Assembly: GCF_000003815.2 (NCBI RefSeq)
Contig: NC_049980.1
Location: 30,615,195-30,679,194, forward strand
Reading direction: 5' to 3'
Source of the DNA: Branchiostoma floridae
Lineage: Eukaryota > Chordata > Leptocardii > Amphioxiformes > Branchiostomatidae
Length of the DNA stretch: 64,000 nt
In this document: piece by piece, positions 47,271 through 58,800 of the stretch
How the letters are laid out: each line of letters starts with the position of its first letter
Numbering within the stretch: position 1 is the stretch's first letter
Program-made: the position numbers and the translations under genes
Notes under the pieces: model-generated
What the model saw: only the letters and a program-made list of their open reading frames with translations
Databases searched by the model: none
Told to the model about the DNA's origin: nothing

Positions 47271-47881
47271 TAACCTACACTATCCGTGTGGTCATCAAAC
47301 CGTAAGCTAAAAATTAATCATTATGTAAAGATGTGTGTGTGTTTTAACTCAAAGGGCATTGTGACGTAGGTTTCGTCTCATTCATAACGATCTTTATTAA
47401 TCACCAAGAATGCTTGAACTGATTTTGTTCAAGAAGGTAAAATCTGGTCGTGTCTGTACTTATACAATGTCTGTAAGATTAATCCCAGCATCTGCTGTAT
47501 TTGACAATTTAAGAATTCTCTATCAATTTACGCGGTAATAAACAGGTATGCATTCGGCTTCTTGTAAGAAGGAAGTCCCTGGTAAAGCAGAGATGATTTG
47601 TACGTGGCGCTTTACAAGTAATTGTTTTCATGCTTATTCAACCGTGAATTGTTTTTGAAAGTGAAACTAGTTTACACATGGCCTCCCTCGTGTTGATCTA
47701 ACAATAACACGTACAGCCTAATTCCCCATGAATTTGCCACTAAACTTGATTACGCAATGTATATCACACATACATAACGTAAACTGTTCGCATTACATTC
47801 TATCTAACTATTTTTAGAACCGCGAATATTGACAGTGAAACTAGTTTACATAACGTTTTCCTCCTGACATATGGGTGTAAC

Positions 47882-48004
47882 TACTCTCCAGGCTGACTGT
47901 TTTTTCGGGCTTTCTGTCCTGTTCTCTTCATGTTCGCCGGTTTGGTCGATCCCTAAAAACATGTAAACAACAACAGCTGGACCCGGAAATTTGCTTGGAG
48001 AGTA
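47882..48004. mobile_element. MITE of the 'tactctcc' family, copy 2
   Basis: 'tactctccaggctga' at the left and 'tttgcttggagagta' at the right, with 'tcgggctttctgtcc' inside. Same family as 47134-47270 and 56834-57008. Confidence 0.75.
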
Positions 48005-48100
48005 ACTTAGGTCTTACAACACCGCGTATACGGACGAGTGTTGAACGAATGTTCGACTACACTTTAACATATACATTATGTACACGGCATACGTCCCCAC

Positions 48101-48250
48101 CTTTCTCCTCGAGGTCTTCTTCAGCAATCTGCTTCGCCTCCTTTGCAAATTCCTTCCTGAACTTTCTTTCCCCTTGTCAATCTTAGTCAAAAATGGCGGA
48201 CTACTCACCTGTCCCGGTATTGTGGGGAATCCCCTGCACGTTAAGTTTCG
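48101..48250 (-). pseudogene. Decayed, internally deleted DED gene fragment
   Basis: On the minus strand the segment starts with sequence like the 5' flank of the DED genes ('gggacaggtgagt' then 'cgccatttttgac'). It jumps directly to the last helix of the DED exon (FAKEAKQIAEEDLEEK) and a GT donor. The ATG and the first three quarters of the domain are missing and the frame upstream has stops. The orientation is opposite to the intact DED genes at 52877 and 60155. It is best explained as a relic of an inverted copy. Confidence 0.6.
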
Positions 48251-49186
48251 GTAAGTCCACGAAGGGGTGAGTCAAGAGTTGTATCGGGGTTCATTTCTGT
48301 GTCTGACTCGATAGAAAACTGTACCTCTTTTCCTAAACATTATATTTTGATTGAATGCTTTCATTTTCAAACATTACTGAATCATAGAGATCATTTTGAA
48401 ACAAACAAAAAATGTTACAGTTGACTCCCCATTTGTACCATGGGACGGTCTTGTTGTCTTCGGGTCATGACCTTACAGGTGAGTCGCGGCCTTTGTTCAA
48501 GGACAAACAGGCTTGGTGTACCATTACCTGCTACCTGTACATTACTTGCCACCTGTATCAAGTGGGTTCCTGACTGGACTGGGACACGTTGGCGGTGGCG
48601 TTCTGTATGATCTCTCATGCATTTTATGACGGTGGGGTGTTTTTTTCAGTGTAGGTTTTATGCTAGTACCGTTGATAGTTTTCAGGTTTCTTTTTCTTCG
48701 ATGTTTTATTCGGTAAGGGTATCGCGGGCAACACAAGTACACCCGAATTTTGTCCTTATTACAAAGCTTGACAACAAACTGATAACCACATAAAACTATG
48801 AATGTTTACACTCTTGCTTAACATAGTACAGCCTACTTCAGCACTGGTCCCCCAGTGCTGAGGTGGCTTTGACCATTGAATCAGCACTGGAATACTAGTG
48901 CGGAAGGTGAAGCTTTCGTAGACTTGCCATAGTACAACATGTTGTTCACATGATAGAAAAAGTGAACAGATCTCTATTTGATTAAAGAAATGGGAGACGA
49001 AATTTTGCACAACAGCGGTGCATTTATGATTCAACAAGCTTAAGCAGATACTTACGTGAAATTCAAAGAAAGGTGGCGCTGTTCAGAGAAAGTATCAACC
49101 ACAGGGTATCCTGTTCTTGTGTACTCTCTATCTTTGAAAATAGTATTCTTCTACAGACTTACGTGAAATAAAGGAGGTAAAGTTAG
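48251..49186. other. Unannotated intergenic DNA
   Basis: No supported exon or repeat family. A short phrase 'cttacgtgaaat' recurs at 49053 and 49158. It may contain unrecognised upstream exons of the glycosyltransferase-like gene that ends at 49663. Confidence 0.4.
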
Positions 49187-49663
49187 ATATCAACTAACGG
49201 GTTACCTCGTGGCGTAACAGCTGAAGATGTCCCAGAAAACAAGGCAATCATTCAAGGCAACATGGAGAAGGGTAAATTCAACTTCACTCCCCGGAAGTAC
49301 GGCACCCAAGAAGATCTGTCCAAGGACATGCAGCAGGCCCATGTCGTTCTGATGCCGTTTCGTGCAGAGCCTTTCGGACTGGTTGGTCTGGAGGCTATCG
49401 CTGCAGGGGTGCCAGTCCTGATCTCCCACAAGTCTGGTCTTGCCTGGTTCTTAAGGAGCCAGGATCCTGAGTTCGACCGCCTGATCGTGGAGATCGAAGA
49501 TGATGACGAAGAGGCTGCTAAAACACTGGCCAAGCGGATCATCAGGATCCTGAAGGATGGAAACAGGGAGTTCCAAGTGGCAAGAAGGCTCAAGGAGAGG
49601 CTGCTGGCATCCAGGTACAGGGAAGCGTCACACCGGCAGTTTCTGCAGGCATTTGGCCTTTAG
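49187..49663 (+). CDS. Terminal exon of a glycosyltransferase family 4 (group 1) domain protein, partial
   Basis: The open segment ends at TAG 49661. It contains the nucleotide-sugar-binding half of a GT-B glycosyltransferase: a VVLMPFRAEPFGLVGLEAIA block with the EPFG..GLEA glycosyl-phosphate signature, then AGVPVLISHKSGLAWFL, then an acidic stretch and a helical end (LQAFGL). The frame is open back to a TAG at 49184-49186, and GLPRGVTAEDVPENKA just before the first ATG (49262) looks coding. The true exon start is therefore upstream of that ATG, but the acceptor is unclear. The N-terminal half of the enzyme is not in view. AATAAA signals at 50304 and 50311 would suit its 3' end. It could be an orphan fragment. 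Confidence 0.65.
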   Translation: MSTNGLPRGVTAEDVPENKAIIQGNMEKGKFNFTPRKYGTQEDLSKDMQQAHVVLMPFRAEPFGLVGLEAIAAGVPVLISHKSGLAWFLRSQDPEFDRLIVEIEDDDEEAAKTLAKRIIRILKDGNREFQVARRLKERLLASRYREASHRQFLQAFGL

Positions 49664-51137
49664 AAATAATAGAAGTTAATTTGCAAGTTAGGTCAAAGTT
49701 AGGTCACCAGATCTTTTCCTGGAGCACAGTACTCTTTGTATCCCCCATGTAAAAACTTTGCTGTATACATAATAACATGAGTGTGATTGTGAATGTAATT
49801 CTAGGTGCTCTGATTGTTTTATCTGTTAGAAATGTTGAACTAGCTTGGAGGAGGACAACATGCTTTTCCTTACGTAGAAACAGTGTACACATTACATCAT
49901 GTGCACACTATGATTTCTGGAACTGTAGCATCATCACGTTATGTGCACACTTCCTGTTATATGGTACAATTACAATAATTACAATCACAATTAGCTACCT
50001 TAAGGGATGCATAGATATGCTTTTTTTGTGAACAGACTACTTCGACAAATGTTACAGGAAATCACACAGTGCTGTAGGCAATGGAGAATTACCAAATAAT
50101 GGACTGTTTAGTTCATTGACTGACACTCATATTTCATTGATGTTCTGTACAACATAGAAAGTCGGTAGAGTAGGACATGATTGACCCCAGTCATCAAGTC
50201 AGTGTTTGGTGATTGATCAGATTTTTGTACACCATTCTTAAGAGACCATTACTCCTGAAAGAGAACCTGTTGTAGTGATACGCTGTCAACAACCAATGGA
50301 GTCAATAAACAATAAATAATCTATTGTTAATTTTAAGTATCCAGGAGTCCAGATAGATAGATACATTGATTAGCATCTTCCTTACTTGATTTAACCAGTC
50401 TTGTCAGGTCTGCTTGCTAGTATGCTGTGGACATTTGATGCCTTCTTGTTTGTTCCAACATTAGACTATTTGTTTTTTCTCTGATTAGGATCCAGAGCCC
50501 TCTGATGATGGTGTCATTTTATGCTTAGGTCACAATTAAAGAAAGGGCCCTACCGGGCAATACACGGGCTATTTTTTTAGAATAGAAGCCGTGACCTACC
50601 CACGAAAATACTAAGAGGTACCCTCGCGGTCCACCGGGACAACTTTATGGCTTCGGAGCCCGGCTGGGGCTACATCCCTGACAGGCACCGGCGTAATTGT
50701 GACCGTAGCATTATGCAGGACCATTGTGAAGCAATCAACTTGAAATGAATAAAGGCACTGATTGCGTAATACTGATGAGTCAGTTTTATGTTCCCAACGC
50801 ACAATTTTACAAATGAATACATACATATATGCTAAAAAGTATAGTTTTCAATTTCTTTCTTGTATGCATTTTGAAGAAGCAGGGCATGCTCGGTAAAGTC
50901 TTTTTCTTCTACTGACAAACCAGGGATTTAATCCTCCGTGTGATGTCAGATGTACACCAAAATGGCAAAAAAGACATTAATTTACGCTTTCCAGAATGAC
51001 ATCAAGCCCAGTCCAATTTGTGACGGTCAGATTTTCGGCGACAAATACAGCCGACGCTCGGGCGATTTTGAAATTCGGCGAGATCCAGCCAATCTACAAA
51101 GGCGGCCGAATCGGAGTTCGCTTGAATTGTGACATAT
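49664..51137. other. 3' flank of the glycosyltransferase-like exon and unannotated DNA
   Basis: AATAAA motifs at 50304-50309 and 50311-50316 mark a plausible transcript end. A moderately GC-rich patch at 50540-50700 and another at 51010-51120 are not recognised. No supported open frame. Confidence 0.4.
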
Positions 51138-51380
51138 GCTTTATCACTATCAAAGGGGGTATGTATGGGGGTGGTGGTGGAGCAGACCGTTCATGCAATG
51201 GAATTGTTATTTAACTCCACTGCTGTAACCATGTAGTCAGGCCTTTATACTAAGAGCTCACTGCACTGCTTTATGCATTGTGTAACCGTGTCTGCTCAAT
51301 ATTTGTTTGCAACACTATTTCTAATAGAAGTATGTGCCGTGTGTAGTATTAAAGGCACTAGTCGCTGGTTTGTACATGTA
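51138..51380 (+). pseudogene. 3' remnant of an upstream DED-pseudokinase gene copy
   Basis: Aligns with the last coding exon and 3' untranslated region of the intact gene at 58978-59250. Shared words include 'atcaaagggg', 'gagcagaccgttcatgcaat', 'ccactgctgtaacca' and 'tttgtaca.gta'. The first part of the last exon and everything upstream are absent. It shows that the DED array once extended further left. Confidence 0.75.
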
Positions 51381-51969
51381 CGAGGGGCATTCAATAAGTA
51401 ATGTCCCTGACCCATTTCCCATAGCAGGAGATAAATGAAACTTGGCACAGTTATTAGTCTTTCTCTTCATAGGAACCACCCAAAGTTTTGCATTTCTCCC
51501 ATCATTTGACGTAGCTCTGGACACCGTTCTTGTAGGACATCCCAGGTTGGTCCTTCTGCCATTGATAACCAGGTTGGTCATCAATGGCAGAAGAGGGACG
51601 ACCAGGTCTGGGAGCTGTTTCCACAGACTTCCGACCTTGTTTGAATTCAGGATGCCAGCGTCTTACAAGGTCATATGATGGGGCATCATCACCATAAGTT
51701 TCTTTCATTTCATCAAAAGTCCCCTTTGGTGTGCGTCCTTTCAAATACAAAAACCGGATCACTGCGCGACACTCAACTTGCTCCATTTCACACCTGGTCC
51801 ATTTCACACCTGACTCAGTTCAAACACCAGTAAATCAGTAACCACAATTAGTTCAGAGCTGCTTTTTGCAACATAACCCATAGAGATATGACTCATTACA
51901 CATGCAAAATTTCATTTAGATCAAACAACTGGAAGTGGGTCAGGGGCATTACTTATTGAATGCCCCTCG
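51381..51969 (-). mobile_element. Short mariner-type transposon with TA target duplication, 589 bp
   Basis: Inverted termini of about 38 bp (CGAGGGGCATTCAATAAGTA at the left and its complement at the right) are flanked by TA on both sides. The minus strand retains the N-terminal helix-turn-helix part of a mariner transposase. The catalytic DD(D/E) part is missing, so this is a deletion derivative. The downstream copy of the same duplicated flank (59240-59270) has no insertion. Confidence 0.88.
51502..51807 (-). pseudogene. Truncated mariner transposase (DNA-binding part only)
   Basis: The 101-codon frame carries the mariner/SETMAR-like N-terminal pattern: ECRAVIRFLYLKGRTPKG, a YGDDAPSY turn, VRRWHPEFKQGRKSVE and PGRPSSAIDD. 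Mariner transposases are about 345 aa and need three acidic catalytic residues, which are absent here. After SSAIDD the frame runs into unrelated sequence. Confidence 0.85.
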
Positions 51970-52876
51970 TAAGGCTCAAAGTATGACATGGGTAGACGAA
52001 AGATGTAATATGAAGGTGTATGAACTGAAACTGAAAGAATACAAGAATCGATTAAGTAAATAAATCACTTTACTGAGTTAAAATGTAAAAAACAAATTAT
52101 CAACATCAACAAAGCGTCAATAATGTATGAAAATCATTGATCAACCGCAAGTAGTATTTACTTTTGCTTCAAATGCTTAGTAATACACTTTTGTGTGCTT
52201 TTCCAGAAAAGACCATTAGTTAGTGTAGCTACACAATGGCTTAAAGATAAATGTACTTGAAGTGTAGTCATGATATTGTTTGTACTATTATGTCACTGCC
52301 ATGTCTCCAATAACGTGAGGTCAATATAAAAGCTTCTCTCACGAAGACTTATCGCGTTCTTTACGATACGGATACATCATATTACATACGTGGTTATTAC
52401 TGTTAAAAGCAAAGACAAGTAAAAACACCCACTTTGATCCGATTGTAGTTGGTGTGATTCCTATAGAACCATATTCTACACAATAGCCATGTAGCCAAAG
52501 CCCAACAGGTAACGTTACCCCATGCCTGTTTGTCCCTGAACAAAGTTCGCTACTCACCTGGAAGGTCATAACCTTAAGACAACAATAGGACCGCACCAAG
52601 CTATAAACGACTGGGTGGCGGGGATCAATTTTTTTATTTTCTTTTTAAACAGCCCTGTATTATCAGGTAGTTCTTCAGTAAGAAACTCATTCTTAAAGAG
52701 AGCTTAGGAAAAGAGTGTTCTGTTTTTTTCTCGATTTAGAAACAGAACTAAACCCAAGATCAAACACCATATACCGCGCCCCCCTCCCCCATTGTCATGA
52801 CGGAACTTACGGTGTAGGGGGATTTCCTATTCTAGCGGGACAAGTGAGTCCGCCATATTTGACTTGAGGTGTGAAA
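51970..52876 (+). promoter_or_regulatory. Duplicated intergenic and 5' flank of the DED-pseudokinase gene
   Basis: Colinear with 59245-60154 upstream of the next DED copy, so it is part of the tandem duplication unit. It contains a TATA-like TATAAAAG at 52325, which is conserved as TATAAAAA in the other copy but is about 550 bases from the ATG. Close to the ATG the sequence 'gcgggaca.gtgagt' is conserved. Promoter function is inferred from position and conservation only. Confidence 0.4.
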
Positions 52877-55800
52877 ATGGCGGAAACTTCTCGTTACGAT
52901 CTCTTTTTGCGGATCTCGCAAAACCTCAACGACACAGAATGCAGGGATCTTCGCAACTATGTAGGCAACAATCAACTTTTGCCAACTAGAGGTCTCAAGG
53001 ATATGGACCCGCAAGAAATCTTTGTGAAACTAGAACACGGGGGAAAGTTAAACAAGGGCGACCTCTCACTACTTGTCACCCTTATGACGAAGATAAAAAG
53101 AGCGGACTTTGCAAAGGAGGCGAAGAAGATTGCTGCACAGGAGAGGAAAGGTAAGAATAGGTATCAATAAATATTGAACATAATGCTTTAGAATTGGTTT
53201 GTACGTGACATTGTTCGACCAGCATCACCCCCTTTAAGTTCAGCTCCGGACGGCGCACACGGTTCAGTTCCAGAGCTCACGGTCCAGCTAAGGCCCGCAC
53301 TATTCCAGCTTTTAGGAAAATACGGGGACAACATGCAAAATCGTATAGCGCAGTCTTCGGCTAATGCATTTTGTCTGTTCGCCTATCCTCTGACCGAATA
53401 TGACGGCCCAAGACCCACCAGGTTTTGAGATAACCCCCTACCTCCCGTCTTATACGTATAGTACAAGCCTAATATCAAATTGCAACATTGACGTTTATTC
53501 TTTCAATGTTTTATTACAGTATCTAGTGACAGCTTTGAAGAAAAGAGTACAGACGGCGCTGATAGTTCCCAAGAAAGCAGCTCAGATGAGGTTGAGGAGA
53601 GTCTTTTCTATAGCATACTCGATACCCATGAAAAAATATTTGACGAGGAAGTCCTTCAAAATCTTGAAAAGTTTAAAAGCGTGCTATCAGATTTTAGGGA
53701 ACATGTTGATGCTGCCTTGCCCCACCTGAAATGCAAAGCAAAGTTACGAGTTAAGAGGAGAGCCGAACACCTTTTTGGAAAGGTACACAAAACCATATTT
53801 TCGATAAAAGAAGTAAAGAAGAAGTATCCCAAGATAGTGAAGTGCTTTAAGCTCTACAGTGCAATCATGAAAGATCTTAAAAAAGGATGTGTGCTCTGTA
53901 GTCTTGAGTTTGAGGACACCCAGCATTTGAAGTCATTTCTCAGAGGTTACCGGGATGGGAAGTTGTCAGACACTTTGACACAAGAATTGATTACAGAGAA
54001 GATGAAACAAGAAGAAGGACCCGGCCTTTACGTCCACGTAACACTGCTGGTTGCAAGAGACCAAGGGACTGCAAGATCAGGTGAGAAAGCTTAACACATT
54101 TTTCCTCGGCCGATTGAGGTAAAATGTATAACGTTACATAGCTTCGATTAGGGACTTTATTTCGGATAGCATGAAAAGCTGGTTGCTCCGAATTAGAATT
54201 CACACCTATAGCACGTTCAAGAACCCATTACTGTGTGTGTTTTAATGTAACCTTACAGTCTGATCGTCGGGTTGACATCTTGAAAAGGTAATAGTTACCT
54301 GTGATTTGTCAATTGTTCTATAAATATGCTAAATATTAATCGAATGCTAAATGATTAAATCTCAATTAAGGTACAGTCTCTGAATTACATGACCTATACA
54401 GACACTTCATGCTAAGGATAAATACCTTCTTTAGTTACTCACTACTCACCTGGAAGGTCATAACCTTAAGACAACAATAGGACCGCACCAAGCTATAAAC
54501 GGTGGAGGGGGGCAAGTTTGTTATTTTCCTTTTAAACAGTCCTGTAATATCAAGTAATTCTACAGTAATTCTCCAACCAATCACGCACAAATTGATGGCC
54601 CCGTTTGTTTTTACGAGTGATCACTTTCTGGTCCAGCTTTTATGCTCAATTATAATAACGATAGTTTACTGATTGCTGTTCCAATCCCCAAATACATTGC
54701 AGCGCTGAATTGCATATTCAGGCATTAAAACAAGTACACATGTACATTTCTATAACGTTTTCCATCCACCTAATACAGACAGTGAACCGATGGTAACAGA
54801 TCGTTTGCCAGAAGATGAAGAGATGCAGGAGAACATCCATACTTCAGATTCAGCCACCCAAGACCAGGAAGCATCAGGTGATGTGTATGGATTATGAGAT
54901 TGGACAAAAGAAATGATGTCATAATTTGCTAATCTCCAAGCAGATCCTACGGTATCTTAAGATAGTATCAAAAGTTGCCAGCGCTCTAGAGGAGTGAGAC
55001 AGGCCTAGGAGTGTGTTTGGCTACCGGTGGCTGATAACTCGACTGATAACTGGCCGACTGTACTCCTTAGCCAGCTTTGATACTATCTTATGCCACTGGT
55101 AAATCTGCCTGGAGATTAAGAAATTGCATTATCCAATAATATACCAGGGTTACATATTTGATTTGTATGATTTTCTTTGTAATTATTTTTTTCTGAAACT
55201 ACAAGTATACGTATAAAGGTACAAGTATTATGTAATTTGCTCATTGATCATGTCAATGCAGTTTTCATTTGCAACGAAAGAGTTGTGTGAAACGTTTCCA
55301 CAGCCGATACACTGCATAGATAGAAAATCTAAGAAATGAAACGAGGGAATTGTTTTTCAATGGGCAGTTCAGCCGGCAATTTGGGTAGGTCACAATTCAT
55401 CACCGTGTTGGTTTTGTAAAGTTAACCCCATTCTTTATAATATCGTTTACCAACACAGGTGAACATTCATGCTAAGATTGAATTACATTTTAAGGTATCA
55501 CGTTTATCGGCTTGCCACCCGACGACGACATTCCCTTCATCCTGAGTAAAGACATAACTGTGAAGGAAGAAATCGGAAAGGGATCTTTCAGCACTGTGTA
55601 CCTAGCTAACTACAAAGGTAGACAGGTGGCTATTAGGAAGCAGGAATATGAAGACTACCCATGGCGACTCCCGTAAGCGAATTAATTTGTTTGTCGCATG
55701 TTTAGCGAAGTTATTTGTGTGCTTTGTTTTGCGCTGTCATTTAGTTGTAGCGTACGGTTCAACTTTTGTGAGCTGAACAGTATTTGTGTGGGCCAGGCCA

Positions 55801-58800
55801 ATTCCACCCTAGCATCTATTTGCAAAACTGTACTTCAGTCAAAACTGTACTTAAGTCACAAGTATACAAAAAATTAGTTGTTGCTACTGGAGACCAGACT
55901 GAGCAAATACATGTATATCAAACTGTTAATGGTGACATTATTGTTTTGTGAAATGATGTACAGTGAGCCAGCGAGAGTCCTGCGGGAGAGTGTGCTGGAA
56001 GAAGCGGCGATCATGCAGCAGGTACAGGCAGAGAACGTGGTTCGGCTGATCGGAGTGTGTTTAGAACCCGGTAGGCATTACACAATGCTACATTTGTTAA
56101 TTCAATTTTGATAGATGTATGATGTACAGTCAAACCTGCCCGAGCGACCACCTCTTCTCAGCGACCACCTGGCCATTTCGACCGCTTTTTCTCGGTCCCG
56201 ATTTTTTTTCCCATTGACGTAAGCATTAAGCGACCTTTTCTCAACGACCACCTGTCCAATGCGACCGCGACCGGCCAAAAATGGGACCTATGAAGACCGC
56301 GTCATTTTCAATCTTGATGTTTTTATCGATTTTTGATGATAACTAGCGCGATTTTGTGCCGAAATCGGCCAGTTTGCGTCGATGTTATGTTTAGAATAAA
56401 GATGGCGGCGGTCAATGGGTGTGTCAATGTGGCAGTCTACTGTAATATGGGATGAAATTTCGTTGTAAGAAAATCCGAATTTAGTTGTTACAGAAGTTGT
56501 TTTTCAAATCTTTATCATTATAAAGTGAACGAGTGTTGAAACGTATATAGCCTCATACTTTTTAAAGAAAGATCTGTGTAGCTCATACCTTTTTAAGAAA
56601 GATATGTACATGTCGCATTCCTGCGTCTACAGTCGTCTTAATATTTGTACACTAGCGTTTTAGACCTTAGGGGAACTTTGATGCTGTCAGTTACCATACA
56701 AGTCTTTATGAGTCGCTGTGTTCTTGATCGCCGTATCTGAAATAAGTACGGTGTGCCTTTCGAATTCGATGCCTGCGGAGATGCCCGGTACGTCCCGTAG
56801 CGTACTTACCCACGGGTGAATGTACAGTACAGTTACTCTACGAGCAGAGGTTAGGCTCCGGCTGTTTTTTAAACGTTTTTTAGTCGTTTTATCGGGCTTT
56901 CTATTTTGTATTTTATTTTCAAGAAAAATGACAAAATAGAAAGCCCGATAAAAACGACTAACAAAATGTTTTAAAAAAAGCCGGCGCCTAACCTCTGCTC
57001 GGAGAGTACAGTACAGTTGGACAAAAGCACTCACACAGTAGATTGAGTAGACTGTCTTTTTGACCTCCCTGAGTAGAGTTTCTCTGGCGCAGGTAGGAAC
57101 GTCCTGATCCAATTTGCTCCAATTTCTGTTTATTTACTGTATTAAACTTCACCAGGCTTACTGATGATTATTACTTACGTTTTTGCGTGCGTGTGCGTGT
57201 TTTACTTGACATTAAAGACTTCGCTTACTTACTTCTTTGCGTTCGTGTGTTTGCTATTGGCTATCAAACACAACGGAAACCATTTATACTATGCATAGGG
57301 CATGTTTTGAGTCGATACTCTTCTCAGCGACCACCTGTCCAAATCGACCGCTTTTTTCCGGTCCCCCGGGTGATCGTCTTGGGCAGGTTTGACCGTACCT
57401 GCTAAAACTACCTAACATTTATCATCTCGTAAATAGCAGAAAGTTGTGAAGAGCAAACAATTGAGTAAATTAAAGTTATTAGTCTGATTCTGATTGTTCT
57501 CTTGTGGCTGGCATTGTTACATTGGCATTGTGTTTAAAATCACAAATGTCGCAGTGTGTAGCACTCTTACACCTTTCATAACTCTGTATGTCTTACCACA
57601 GCAAACTACACGATTGTGATGGAGTACATGCCGGGAGGGTCCCTTCTCAACCTGCTCCTCAGTGACACGCGCTTGGCATGGAAACAGCTGCTGCAGTTCA
57701 GCACAGATGCCGCCAGAGGTCTCTGTGCTCTGCATCATCCAAGGAGATACTGCCCACAGAGAGTTCACGGCAACTTGACGACCTCAAAATTTCTCATTGA
57801 TGCCAACATGCGAGTTAAGGTATGTTTTGGTTCTACCACACTGCATACATAAGTTCTGACTCTATGTAGTTGCTACCTTCCTATCAAACCCCGTTTTGTC
57901 TTCACTTAAGTGTTGTACAGTATGAAATATGTCATTGACACACAATCTGGTGTACGCACAGCTTACAGGCTTCTGTAACACGAAGACAACGACATCTGTC
58001 ACGAGATACTCCAGGTTCCGCAGAGGAAGAAGCACAATTGCTTTCGTTGCGCCGGAGAACCTCAGAGATATCAACGCAGGGCTGACTGTGGCCGCAGAGG
58101 TGTTCAGGTAGATGATGTCGGTTTAATGGCGTCCTCGATTTTACGCGTTTCTTTTGCCACACCTGCATTCTTCATTCGTATATTGTTAAAGTTATTCGCC
58201 CAAACTTTGCAACGCGATCACCTGCCTTCGTATGAGACTAATTTGAAGTGTTTTTTTTATTATAGTTTCGGCATTGTTCTATGGGAGATAGCAAGCAGGA
58301 AGTTGGCACACGAAGGTATATCATTTTTTTCTGTATATTCCATACAAGTACATGACTTTTGTATGGATATGATTTACATTCTTCCCTTTGTGGTATTATT
58401 CTGGAACACATCAACGACATATCATGTTGATATATGATGTCCATATTATGACACATTTTTATATCTTTAGCTATAAGATACCAGGAAAACGAGATCTACA
58501 AGTTCGTCCTGGAGGAGAGAAGAAAAGAGGACATACCTGCCAACTGTAACAGCTCTCTTGCCGACATTATAGAGAGTTGTAGGCAACTTGAAGAAACAAG
58601 GCGACCGACAATGATTGGTAAAGAGCTTTTTTCTACATCTGTTATTGAAAAAATCACATACATAGCAGTGTTCATGCAACACATGTAAAACTCATTCAAA
58701 CACATATGAACTCATGCAATTTTTTACATGGTAAATAGGAAGTACATGTACTTGAATTGAGAATTGTGTCTTTTCAGAAGGCAAAATTTGTGTTATGAGA

